This document shows positions 52,899 through 60,793 of a stretch of DNA of 64,000 nt, piece by piece; position 1 is the stretch's first letter, and every line of letters starts with the position of its first letter. The notes under the pieces are model-generated. The model did no database searches. It was not told where the DNA came from and saw only the letters and a list, made by a program, of their open reading frames with translations. The DNA comes from Acetatifactor aquisgranensis. GTDB taxonomy: Bacteria > Bacillota > Clostridia > Lachnospirales > Lachnospiraceae. The stretch covers positions 5,610 to 69,609 of the forward strand of contig NZ_CALPDH010000031.1 of NCBI RefSeq assembly GCF_943193215.1. The letters are read 5' to 3'. Made by a program: the position numbers and the translations under genes.

Positions 52899-53429
52899 AT
52901 GAACAACAACACAATGAATCAGACGGCAGAAAAGAGCGGCATCACCGGAGGGCGTAGGATATGCCTGCTGGATTTGAATTACACCCTGGTATCAAACCAG
53001 ATGGACACACGGATGCTCCGGCCGTTCTCTAAGAGGATGGAGGGCGAGGAGTACCGGATGGACTTGATAGACGCGATCAGAGGCGATTATGTCATCATCG
53101 TCACGGCCAGGCCGGACTACCAGAGGGTACAGACGATGCAGAACGTCCTCAAAAAGACCGGATGGGAGCCGGTGGAGGTATATTTCAATGACATCAATGC
53201 GGAGCCGCATGTGTTCAAGGAATCCGCGCTCAAAAGGTTCATCTTCCCTAAGTACGGTACGGACGGCGCACAGTTCTATGCGGTGGAGAGCAATCCTAAG
53301 ACCAGGGCGATGTATAAGAAATACGGCATCCATGCAGAGCCGTATTCAGAGTTCATAAAGAAGGTAGGGGCGGACGGAAAGGTTGCACCGGCGGAGCCGG
53401 AGATGCAGCAGCTCTCCCTATTTGACTAA
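52899..53429 (+). CDS. HAD-like protein with C-terminal sliding-clamp-binding motif
   Basis: 176 aa. HAD-type motifs: motif I as DLN (Asp25-Leu-Asn27, the second Asp is replaced by Asn), motif II Thr69 in VTARP, a Lys near 108-112 (FKESALKRF) and motif IV-like FYAVESNP (Glu130). The Asn at position +2 of motif I is unusual for a phosphatase and may reflect altered activity. The last residues QLSLF-D (171-176) match the bacterial beta-clamp binding consensus QL(S/D)LF. This would tether the protein to replication forks. Its own strong promoter lies upstream and a terminator follows. Confidence 0.7.
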   Translation: MNNNTMNQTAEKSGITGGRRICLLDLNYTLVSNQMDTRMLRPFSKRMEGEEYRMDLIDAIRGDYVIIVTARPDYQRVQTMQNVLKKTGWEPVEVYFNDINAEPHVFKESALKRFIFPKYGTDGAQFYAVESNPKTRAMYKKYGIHAEPYSEFIKKVGADGKVAPAEPEMQQLSLFD

Positions 53430-53457
53430 GGCGTCATAACTGCATACAGATTATTAG

Positions 53458-53492
53458 GCGGCATGTTCCTTCCTGGGATGTGCCGCTTTTTA
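53458..53492 (+). terminator. Terminator after the HAD-like gene
   Basis: GCGGCA (53458-53463) pairs with TGCCGC (53481-53486) around a 17-base loop, followed by TTTTT. It lies before the ParB-like genes, which have no obvious promoter of their own. Confidence 0.65.
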
Positions 53493-53523
53493 ATGCAAAT
53501 AACGAAGAAAGGAAGGGAAACGG

Positions 53524-54132
53524 ATGGAGACACAGACAATGAGGGTGGCGGAGATTGTACCGGCGGCGTACAATCCCAGGGTAACACTGACGGAAAAGGA
53601 TTTTGAGTACCAGGCACTAAAGGCAAGCATTGACGAGTTCGGGCTGGTGGTTCCTCTGATTGTGAACCGGCAGACCGGGAACCTGGTGAGTGGACACCAG
53701 AGGCTCAATGTCATGCTGGCAAAAGGCGTGGAGGAGACGGAGGTTGTCATCGTGGACATGGAGCCGAAAAAGGAAATGGCTCTCTGCATCGCCATGAACA
53801 AGATAACCGGCGAGTGGGACTATGGAAAGCTGGCAGACATCATGGAGGAGCTGCGGGATGCGGAAGGGATTGACACAACGACCACCGGATTCTCCGATCA
53901 CGACATCGCGGAGCTTCTGGGGGAGCTGGATGCAGCGGCAGAGGACATCCCGGACGTGGAGGGCGTGGCGAAGAAGGACGATGATACGGAGGGAATCCCC
54001 TGCATCGTGGGCGAATATAAATTCCGGATTCCGGATGGGCCGTACAAGGATATGATGGCAGACATCCGGGAGAAGGTCGGGTTCTCTAAGGAGATGGTAG
54101 AGGGAGAAATGAAAAGGAGGCTGATGGGATGA
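53524..54132 (+). CDS. ParB/Srx-fold protein A
   Basis: 202 aa. N-terminal ParB nuclease/CTPase-like domain: VAEIVPAAYNPR, then VPLIVNRQTG and VSGHQRLNVML with the GHxR box near residue 60. Then a helical part (MALCIAMNKITGEWDYGKL) and a C-terminal small domain ending KEMVEGEMKRRL. In many phages this fold is followed by a DNA methyltransferase in the same chain; here the methyltransferase is missing. Its C-terminus resembles that of the next gene. Stop overlaps the next start (ATGA). Confidence 0.83.
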   Translation: METQTMRVAEIVPAAYNPRVTLTEKDFEYQALKASIDEFGLVVPLIVNRQTGNLVSGHQRLNVMLAKGVEETEVVIVDMEPKKEMALCIAMNKITGEWDYGKLADIMEELRDAEGIDTTTTGFSDHDIAELLGELDAAAEDIPDVEGVAKKDDDTEGIPCIVGEYKFRIPDGPYKDMMADIREKVGFSKEMVEGEMKRRLMG

Positions 54133-54737
54133 AGATAGAAACTCTGAATATAGCAGACATCCGGGCAAGCTCTTTCAATCCGCGCATCACACTGGAGAAG
54201 GGTTCCAGGGAGTATGAGGCGATAGCGGCCAGCATAAGGGAATTTGGGTTCGTGGAGCCGCTGGTGGTGAACAGCCATAACATGTGCTGCCTGGGAGGGC
54301 ATCAGCGCTTATCCGTGCTGAAGGATATGGGCGTGGAGTCCGTGGAATGCGTGATGGTGGAGGAGCCGGACCAGGCCAGGGAGAAGGCTTTATGCGTTGC
54401 CCTTAATAGGATAAAGGGCGAATGGGATATGGATATGCTGGCGGCCCTGCTCCAGGACAAGGCCGTTTTCTCTCTTCCTACCGGTTTTGAGGAGGGCGAG
54501 GTAGACCTGGAGCGGATGCTGGAGGATGTGGAGCCGCCCGAACTTTCGGAGGAGGAACCGGAGGAGGCGGAGGAGCCTGCCGGTCCGGAGGGTACCACAG
54601 TAGTAAAGATTGGCAATTTCAAGTTCAAGATCACCATATCGGAGTACCAGGGTATGTTAAATACCATCCGGGACGCCGGTATTTTCGATTCTAAGGCGAT
54701 TTCTGATGAAATTAAGAGGAGGATACTTAATGGTTAA
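54129..54737 (+). CDS. ParB/Srx-fold protein B (paralogue of A)
   Basis: 202 aa, same length and layout as protein A: IADIRASSFNPRITLE, GGHQRLSVLKDMG (GHxR near 58), ALCVALNRIKGEWDMDML and C-terminus SKAISDEIKRRILNG. It starts in the four-base overlap with A and ends eight bases into the next gene. A tandem duplication of a ParB-like gene is inferred. The linker is strongly acidic (Glu/Pro). Confidence 0.83.
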   Translation: MKIETLNIADIRASSFNPRITLEKGSREYEAIAASIREFGFVEPLVVNSHNMCCLGGHQRLSVLKDMGVESVECVMVEEPDQAREKALCVALNRIKGEWDMDMLAALLQDKAVFSLPTGFEEGEVDLERMLEDVEPPELSEEEPEEAEEPAGPEGTTVVKIGNFKFKITISEYQGMLNTIRDAGIFDSKAISDEIKRRILNG

Positions 54738-56289
54738 ATTAGTCCCTATTGGCGACGTGAGGGCGTCAGAATACAATCCAAGAAAGAATGATGAAAAGCG
54801 CCTGGCACTCACAGAAATGTCTCTGCGAAAGCTGGGCTTTTTGCTGCCTATCTATGCGGATAAGGACGGCGAGATATTATCCGGGCATCAGCGCCATCTG
54901 GTGGCGGAGCGCATGGGCTTTGACAAGATACCGGTCCAGTATGTAGACCAGGAGGATTTGAACAGCAGAAAGGCATTGAACGTACTGTTCAACCGGGCAA
55001 CAAATGACCTCCAGAAGCAGGACACATGTACGAAGATTAAGAAGCGCCTCTACAACATGGACATAGACAGCATGTGCGCCGGACTTCCGGACATCGAGCC
55101 TGGGAGTGAGGCATCCTATCCGTGCGTGTACGCTTGCAGGAGGATTGATACCGTGCAGCTGGCTAAGAAGAACCACCGGGATTTCGATTCCCACATGAAA
55201 GCCCTGGCAAAGGCACTGGAGAAAAAGACCGGGAGCCTTATGCCGGTAGTCATCGGTCCGGACATGGATGTGGTGAACGGGATTGGCAGGCTCCAGGTGG
55301 CGGCGGAGGCCGGAAAGAAGTTCATCCAGTGCGTGGAAGTGACGGAGGCTCAGAGGGAGTTCGCGTCTGCGATGCTGAACCTACTGTCTATGGACTTCTC
55401 TATGGAATCCGAATACGCGGATGTACTCCGGTATAATTCCTTTATGAGGGAGCGCAACACCAGGGAGACGGATGCAGAGGGCAACTGCGCCCTGGGAGAT
55501 GGATTTTTCAAGGGAGTATTCCCGAATAATAACGGCAGGGACTTTTTCAAGCTGGAGGGCGATGTCTTGAAAGCCTGGACCGGCCGGTATGGGGATAAGA
55601 TTGTGGATTTCGGTGCCGGAAAGCTGAACAATACCAGGACGCTCCGGGCCGCAGGCGTGTATGTCTCTGCATTTGAGCCTTATTTCGTCACTACCGGCGA
55701 TGAAATACACAAGCAAAAGAGCCTGGAGATAGCGGAGCGGTTCCTGGAGGAGGTAGAGAGCGGTGTGGAGTACACATCGGTATTCATATCCTCTGTTTTC
55801 AATTCCGTGCCGTTCATGGAGGACAGAAAGAAGATAGCGGCTATCGCGGCTGCGCTCTGCTATCCGAAAGGCCAGGTAGTATGCTGGTGCCAGAGCAACG
55901 AGGCGCACCAGTTCACGGCCACGAAGAAAAAGTCCGTCCAGGATGAAGCAAGGCTGACATTCGACCTGGACTATGAACCTAATACCATCCTGGGAGATAT
56001 TTCAAAGCACCCGAAAGTCCAGAAGGGGCATACAAGGGAGGAAATGACCGGGATATTCGCGCCGAGGTTCCGCAAGATTAAGAGGCTGGACCTCATTCAG
56101 AAATTCTGGTACCTGGAGGCAATCGAACCTATCCTGGATGTAGACGCGCTGGCGGATGCCCTGGATTTTGAGTTTGACCTTCCTTATCCGGACGGCTCCA
56201 CTATGGGGCTTGCAGGCCGGGCGAGGGAAGTGTTTGAAAAACGGTTAGGCGTAAAGCTGCCGGGAAAGGAGGGGAGCTATGGGAAGTAA
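54730..56289 (+). CDS. Fusion of two ParB-like domains and a SAM-dependent methyltransferase domain
   Basis: 519 aa from ATG 54730 (GGAGG eight bases upstream), overlapping the previous gene by 8. Residues 1-95: ParB-like domain with SGHQRHLVAER (GHQR at 52-55). Residues about 130-230: second ParB-like segment with NGIGRL (183-188) in place of the GHxR box. Residues about 285-400: class I methyltransferase fold with motif I DKIVDFGAGKLNN (Gly-rich, 292-299), acidic residue Glu316 in SAFEPY and a motif IV-like SSVFNSVPF (354-362). ParB-fold with methyltransferase suggests a DNA-modifying enzyme; the base, the site and the transferred group are unknown. The adjacent CmoA-like gene suggests carboxy-SAM as donor (inference). 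Confidence 0.7.
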   Translation: MVKLVPIGDVRASEYNPRKNDEKRLALTEMSLRKLGFLLPIYADKDGEILSGHQRHLVAERMGFDKIPVQYVDQEDLNSRKALNVLFNRATNDLQKQDTCTKIKKRLYNMDIDSMCAGLPDIEPGSEASYPCVYACRRIDTVQLAKKNHRDFDSHMKALAKALEKKTGSLMPVVIGPDMDVVNGIGRLQVAAEAGKKFIQCVEVTEAQREFASAMLNLLSMDFSMESEYADVLRYNSFMRERNTRETDAEGNCALGDGFFKGVFPNNNGRDFFKLEGDVLKAWTGRYGDKIVDFGAGKLNNTRTLRAAGVYVSAFEPYFVTTGDEIHKQKSLEIAERFLEEVESGVEYTSVFISSVFNSVPFMEDRKKIAAIAAALCYPKGQVVCWCQSNEAHQFTATKKKSVQDEARLTFDLDYEPNTILGDISKHPKVQKGHTREEMTGIFAPRFRKIKRLDLIQKFWYLEAIEPILDVDALADALDFEFDLPYPDGSTMGLAGRAREVFEKRLGVKLPGKEGSYGK

Positions 56290-56998
56290 TGGGAATGTCG
56301 ATAACGTGTCACCGAATGGGAAGTGGGAATTTGACAGCGAAGTGGCGCGGTGCTTTGCAAATATGCTGGAGCGGAGCATCCCGGACTACCGGAGCATGAG
56401 GAGTCTGGTCTATGAGATAGGAGAAAAGTTCATCACTCCCGACACCTGGATCACGGACATAGGGTGCTCTACCGGGCTTGCAATAGAGCCTTTTTACGAG
56501 AAACACGCGGACGAAAACAAGTATTTCCTCTGTGACAACTCCGCAGCAATGCTGGAGGAGTGCAGGAGTAAATTTTCGGTAGGCATCGGGGCCGGTTTTG
56601 TGAAATGCGTAAACGGTAACTTTTTTGAAGTGGAAATGCCCCTGGCAAACAGCCTGGTACTGTCCATCCTATCCATGCAGTTCATGCCCACATCGTACCG
56701 CCAGAAAATGCTGAATGACATATACGACCACATGCTGTACGGAGGGGCGCTTGTCTTTGTAGAGAAGGTAGTGGCGGACGGAGGGGCGGATGACCTTCTG
56801 GTGGATTTGTACTATGAGATGAAGCGCCGGAACGGCTACACGATTGAGAAGATAGTGGAAAAGCGGAAGAGCCTGGAAAACGTGCTGTCTCCGCTGAAGC
56901 CTGGATGGAATGTGGAGATGCTGCACAATGCAGGGTTTAAGGTTGTGGATATGTTCTGGAGATGCCTTAATTTCTGTGGATGGATTGCCATAAAATAA
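56279..56998 (+). CDS. CmoA-like carboxy-S-adenosylmethionine synthase
   Basis: 239 aa; E. coli CmoA has 247. Aligning from memory, the whole length matches: residues 16-37 give W-x-F-D-x-x-V-A-x-x-F-x-x-M-x-x-R-S-x-P-x-Y; motif I TDIGCSTG (59-66); CDNSAAMLEEC (85-95); QFMPTSYRQKMLNDIY (134-149); GGALVFVEK (155-163); KRRNGYTIEK (182-191); EKRKSLENV (194-202). Arg196 lines up with Arg199 of E. coli CmoA, reported to contact the carboxylate of the product. CmoA makes Cx-SAM from SAM and prephenate. In Gram-negatives CmoB then uses it on tRNA; no CmoB is visible here. The gene overlaps the ParB-methyltransferase gene by 11 bases and is followed by terminase. Confidence 0.82.
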   Translation: MGSNGNVDNVSPNGKWEFDSEVARCFANMLERSIPDYRSMRSLVYEIGEKFITPDTWITDIGCSTGLAIEPFYEKHADENKYFLCDNSAAMLEECRSKFSVGIGAGFVKCVNGNFFEVEMPLANSLVLSILSMQFMPTSYRQKMLNDIYDHMLYGGALVFVEKVVADGGADDLLVDLYYEMKRRNGYTIEKIVEKRKSLENVLSPLKPGWNVEMLHNAGFKVVDMFWRCLNFCGWIAIK

Positions 56999-57036
56999 CC
57001 CAGAAGTAGTACCGCGGAGCGAAGGAGGTGGGCGAA

Positions 57037-57519
57037 GTGTCCAAAACCGAAAAGCCGTGGGAACGCCAGAAGGGGGAAACCGAGCAGGCATTTGAGGCGT
57101 TTGCAATCTACCGGGATTTAGGTCTAAAGAGGTCTAACCATGAAGTCTGCGAGCGGTTGTCTAAGAGTAGACAGCTCATTTCACGCTGGAAGTCTAAGTA
57201 CGGATGGGACGAAAGGGTGAGGGCTTATGACAATGAGATGGAGCGCCAGGCACACGCGGAGGCAGTCAAGGACCTAAAGGACATGACGAAGCGCCACACC
57301 AAGATTGCTGTTCAGATGCAGAAAAAGGCACTGGAGGCGTTGGAGAAGCTGAAAGTTGAGGACATGACGCCGAGGGACATCAAGGAGTATATCAAGATTG
57401 CTACCGAGCTGGAGAGGCTGAACCGGAGCGTGTCTGCAAGCGATAACGCGATAGACGAGGAGGAGCAGACCAGGGTGGAGGTCTATATGCCGGAGAAGGA
57501 GGCTGACGAGGATGAATAA
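57037..57519 (+). CDS. Terminase small subunit
   Basis: 160 aa from GTG 57037 (AAGGAGG eight bases upstream; GTG 57028 is too close). An HTH near residues 30-50 (SNHEVCERLSKSRQLISRWK) for DNA recognition, a long coiled coil (70-115) for oligomerisation and an acidic tail. It starts DNA packaging together with the next gene, which it overlaps by 8 bases. Confidence 0.87.
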   Translation: MSKTEKPWERQKGETEQAFEAFAIYRDLGLKRSNHEVCERLSKSRQLISRWKSKYGWDERVRAYDNEMERQAHAEAVKDLKDMTKRHTKIAVQMQKKALEALEKLKVEDMTPRDIKEYIKIATELERLNRSVSASDNAIDEEEQTRVEVYMPEKEADEDE

Positions 57520-58882
57520 AGTGATACGTCCCCAGAAAGGCCCCCAGGAGAAGTTCCTGGCTACCAGCGCGGATATAGCGATTTACGGAGGCGCCGCCGG
57601 TGGAGGAAAGACCTATGCAATACTCATGGAGCCGCTGCGGTACATCAACACTAAGGGATATAGGGCAGTCATCTTCCGGAAGAATTTCAACCAGATATTT
57701 GCATCCGGCGGTATATGGGACGAGAGCCAGGAGATGTACGGAGACATAGCCGGTGCCAAATCCGTGCAGACGCCAAAATTCCGGTGGTCATTCAAGAGCA
57801 AGGCTAACATATACTTTGATTTCCTGGGGAGGGATGCGGATGTTGAGAAGTGGCAGGGTTCCCAGATAACATTCATAGGGTTTGACGAGCTGACGCATTT
57901 TTCAGAACGCCAGTTTTTTTATATGCTGTCGCGTAACCGCTCCACTTGCGGAGTGAAGCCTTACGTCAGAGCCACATGCAACCCGGACGCGGATTCATGG
58001 GTGGCAAAGTTCATTTCCTGGTGGATAAACCCGGAGACCGGATACCCTATTCCGGAGCGCTCTGGAAAAAAACGGTATATGGCGCGTGTGGATGATGAAG
58101 TGGTATGGGCCGACACAAGGAAGGAGCTTCTGGATAAAGGCATCAAGGCCGACAAGGTTAAGAGCGTCACATTCATAGCAAGCACCCTGGCGGACAATAA
58201 AATCCTTATGGAGAAAGACCCAGGGTATAAGGCAAACCTGGAGGCTTTACCTTTGGTCGAGAGGGAGCGCCTGCTTCACGGCAACTGGAAAATCAAGCCT
58301 GCGGCCGGTCTGTATTTCAAGCGTGTACAGATTGGCACAATCCTGGATGCTGTGCCTGATGACATCGTTTCCATTGTACGCGGATGGGATCTTGCGGCTA
58401 CCGATATGGACGAGGACGATGATGCGGCATATACATCCGGCGTTCTTATGGCAAAGAGGAGCAACGGAAGATTCGTTGTGATAGACGTGATAAACCAGCA
58501 GCTGAAAGCTGGTGATGTCCGGAAACTGGTTAGGACAACATCGGCGGTGGACAATGCCAAATATGGATATGTGAGGCAGAGGCTACCGCAAGACCCGGGG
58601 CAGGCCGGTAAAGAGCAGGCACAAAGCTATATTGAGATGCTGGCAGGATATGATGTGGTTACAAAGCAGGAATCCGGTAGCAAGCAGACCAGGGCGGAGC
58701 CTATGGCAGCTCAATGGCAGCTGGGATTATTCGATGTCGTGGCTGGGGCATGGAACGAAGCATATTTTAATCAGCTGGAATCATTCCCGGAAAGCAAGTT
58801 CAAGGATATGGTGGATGCCGGTTCATCCGCTTTCAATGAGCTTACCCTGGGGATGGCATTCAATATTGACAACCTATTGTAG
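57512..58882 (+). CDS. Terminase large subunit
   Basis: 456 aa. ATPase motifs: Walker A GGAAGGGKT (26-34) and Walker B ITFIGFDELTHF with the catalytic Glu (around residue 128). The nuclease domain starts near residue 288 with VRGWDLAATDMDED (first metal Asp). It pumps DNA into the procapsid and cuts it. Position and order are standard. Confidence 0.96.
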   Translation: MNKVIRPQKGPQEKFLATSADIAIYGGAAGGGKTYAILMEPLRYINTKGYRAVIFRKNFNQIFASGGIWDESQEMYGDIAGAKSVQTPKFRWSFKSKANIYFDFLGRDADVEKWQGSQITFIGFDELTHFSERQFFYMLSRNRSTCGVKPYVRATCNPDADSWVAKFISWWINPETGYPIPERSGKKRYMARVDDEVVWADTRKELLDKGIKADKVKSVTFIASTLADNKILMEKDPGYKANLEALPLVERERLLHGNWKIKPAAGLYFKRVQIGTILDAVPDDIVSIVRGWDLAATDMDEDDDAAYTSGVLMAKRSNGRFVVIDVINQQLKAGDVRKLVRTTSAVDNAKYGYVRQRLPQDPGQAGKEQAQSYIEMLAGYDVVTKQESGSKQTRAEPMAAQWQLGLFDVVAGAWNEAYFNQLESFPESKFKDMVDAGSSAFNELTLGMAFNIDNLL

Positions 58883-58900
58883 GAAGGAAGTGAGGACTTT

Positions 58901-60793
58901 ATGGACGATACACAGAAAGCCAGGCTGGAAAAGCAGCGGCAGCTACAGAGAGGCGCGGCCATCATTGAGGGTACGCAGGAGCAGTTCCGGCAGGACGGTT
59001 ACTCAAATATGCTCAATAAATACGGAACCGCGCAGGATAACTCCACCGCGTACACCTACACGCAGGAGCCTTTTGTCTCTGACATGGAGCTTACCAGGCT
59101 GTATGAAGGGAATGGGCTTTTTGCGAAGATTATAGACCGCCCTTCCGAGGAGGCTGTTAAGCATGGCTATGATATTGATTTTGGGGATTCTGACGTATCG
59201 GAGTATATAGAGGACCGGATGGATTCATTACAGCTGGAGGATAAGTTTGCAACGGCGGAAAAATGGGCCAGACTTTACGGTGGCGCGATCATCGTCATGC
59301 TGGTGGATGATGGCCGGGGGCTGGAGGAGCCTCTGAACTGGAGCGATGTCCGGAGCATCGAGGAGCTGCGAGTGTTCGAGAGGGCGGTTGTCCAGCCGGA
59401 CTACACGAACCTCTACCATTTCAATTTTGCTGACAGCATGGATGGTGATGTGCCGTTTGGAGAGCCGGAGTATTACCAGGTATTCAGCGTATATGGCTAT
59501 TTCGTTGTGCATCAGTCACGGTGCCTGGTATTCCGGAACGGACGCCTGCCAGAACAGACCACGAACACCAATTACCGGTATTGGGGCATCCCAGAGTATG
59601 TGAAGATAAGAAGTGCTCTCCGGGAGTGCGTAACATCCCACGGAAACGGCGTGAAACTGCTGGAGCGGTGCGTCCAGGCCATATACAAGATGAAGAACCT
59701 CTCTAATATGCTGGCAACGGACGAGGGTGAGGATAAGGCAATCCGGAGGCTCCAGCTGATTGATATGGCAAGGGGTATTCTGAACAGCATAGCCATTGAT
59801 ACCGAGGGGGAGGACTACGATTTCAAGAATATCACGATGGCAGGGGTGAAGGACATCCTGGATGCTACATGCAATATGCTGTCAGCTGTTACGGACATTC
59901 CACAGACAATCCTATTCGGACGCTCTCCTGCCGGGATGAACTCCACTGGCGAGAATGACATGGAGAATTATTATAACATGGTGGAGAACATCCAGAAGGA
60001 GAACATGAAAGGCAGCTCCCGGACGGTAATAGACCTCATGCTTATCCAGGGCAAGCGCGAGGGACGGTTCAAGGAGATTCCCAGGTACAAGGTAAAGATG
60101 GCGGCTCTTTGGTCTACGTCCGACAAAGAGCAGGCGGATATATCCAAAACCAAAGCGGATACGGAGCTTGTGAAAGCCCAGACAGCGCAAATCTACATGG
60201 ATTCTTCTGTCATTGACCCTTCCGAAGTCAGAAAGAACCTGGCAGCAGAGGGGGAGTTTGAGATTGAGAACCTAATCACGGAGGATGACCTGGACATTAC
60301 CGGGGAGGGGATGGAGCCTGGAAACATTCCGGATCACGGCATGGTACCGGCATCCGAACCTGCAGCAACCGGAGAGGAAGCGGCAACGGACGCGGACGAT
60401 TTACCAGCCGCTGCGGTCCTGGTTATTCATGACGGGAAAATCCTGGCGGCATCCAGGCGCGGCAGCGAGGGCATCTGCGGGCCTGGCGGGAAGGTGGAGC
60501 GTGGGGAATCCACCGAGGATGCGGCAAAGAGGGAGGCGATGGAGGAGTTCAACATCATGCCTCTAAATCTCATACCGATAGGGATATACGAAAGCCCCGG
60601 CGGACCGTATCTTTCATCGCAGATTTTCTTTGCGGATGAATTTACCGGAAAGCCGGAGGCAGATGGTGACGAGATGCTGGATGCGGCATGGTATACGCTG
60701 CCGGAGCTTTACCAGAAAAACCTCTTTCCGCCGTTTGAGAAAAGCCTGGACATTCTCCTGGAGATTCTGAATGGGGGCGGTCCGGATGGATGA
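58901..60793 (+). CDS. Portal protein (DUF1073 type) with C-terminal Nudix domain
   Basis: 630 aa. The first 470 residues are a DUF1073-type portal (FVSDMELTRLYEGNGLFAKI, then FGRSPAGMNSTGENDMENYY near residue 345). After a Glu/Ala linker, residues about 502-620 form a Nudix hydrolase domain: AAAVLVIHDGKILAASRRG and a complete Nudix box, GGKVERGES then TEDAAKREAMEEF (G-x5-E-x7-R-E-x-x-E-E). The Nudix domain would be delivered at the portal vertex. In databases the DUF1073 family is also linked to Acb1 anti-CBASS fusions, so an anti-defence role is an attractive guess. Substrate unknown. Confidence 0.85.
   Translation: MDDTQKARLEKQRQLQRGAAIIEGTQEQFRQDGYSNMLNKYGTAQDNSTAYTYTQEPFVSDMELTRLYEGNGLFAKIIDRPSEEAVKHGYDIDFGDSDVSEYIEDRMDSLQLEDKFATAEKWARLYGGAIIVMLVDDGRGLEEPLNWSDVRSIEELRVFERAVVQPDYTNLYHFNFADSMDGDVPFGEPEYYQVFSVYGYFVVHQSRCLVFRNGRLPEQTTNTNYRYWGIPEYVKIRSALRECVTSHGNGVKLLERCVQAIYKMKNLSNMLATDEGEDKAIRRLQLIDMARGILNSIAIDTEGEDYDFKNITMAGVKDILDATCNMLSAVTDIPQTILFGRSPAGMNSTGENDMENYYNMVENIQKENMKGSSRTVIDLMLIQGKREGRFKEIPRYKVKMAALWSTSDKEQADISKTKADTELVKAQTAQIYMDSSVIDPSEVRKNLAAEGEFEIENLITEDDLDITGEGMEPGNIPDHGMVPASEPAATGEEAATDADDLPAAAVLVIHDGKILAASRRGSEGICGPGGKVERGESTEDAAKREAMEEFNIMPLNLIPIGIYESPGGPYLSSQIFFADEFTGKPEADGDEMLDAAWYTLPELYQKNLFPPFEKSLDILLEILNGGGPDG

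Noticed and set aside
56279..56998. Ordinary phage DNA methyltransferase
   Set aside because: No D/N-P-P-Y-type catalytic motif; the full-length match is to CmoA, whose product is a cofactor.
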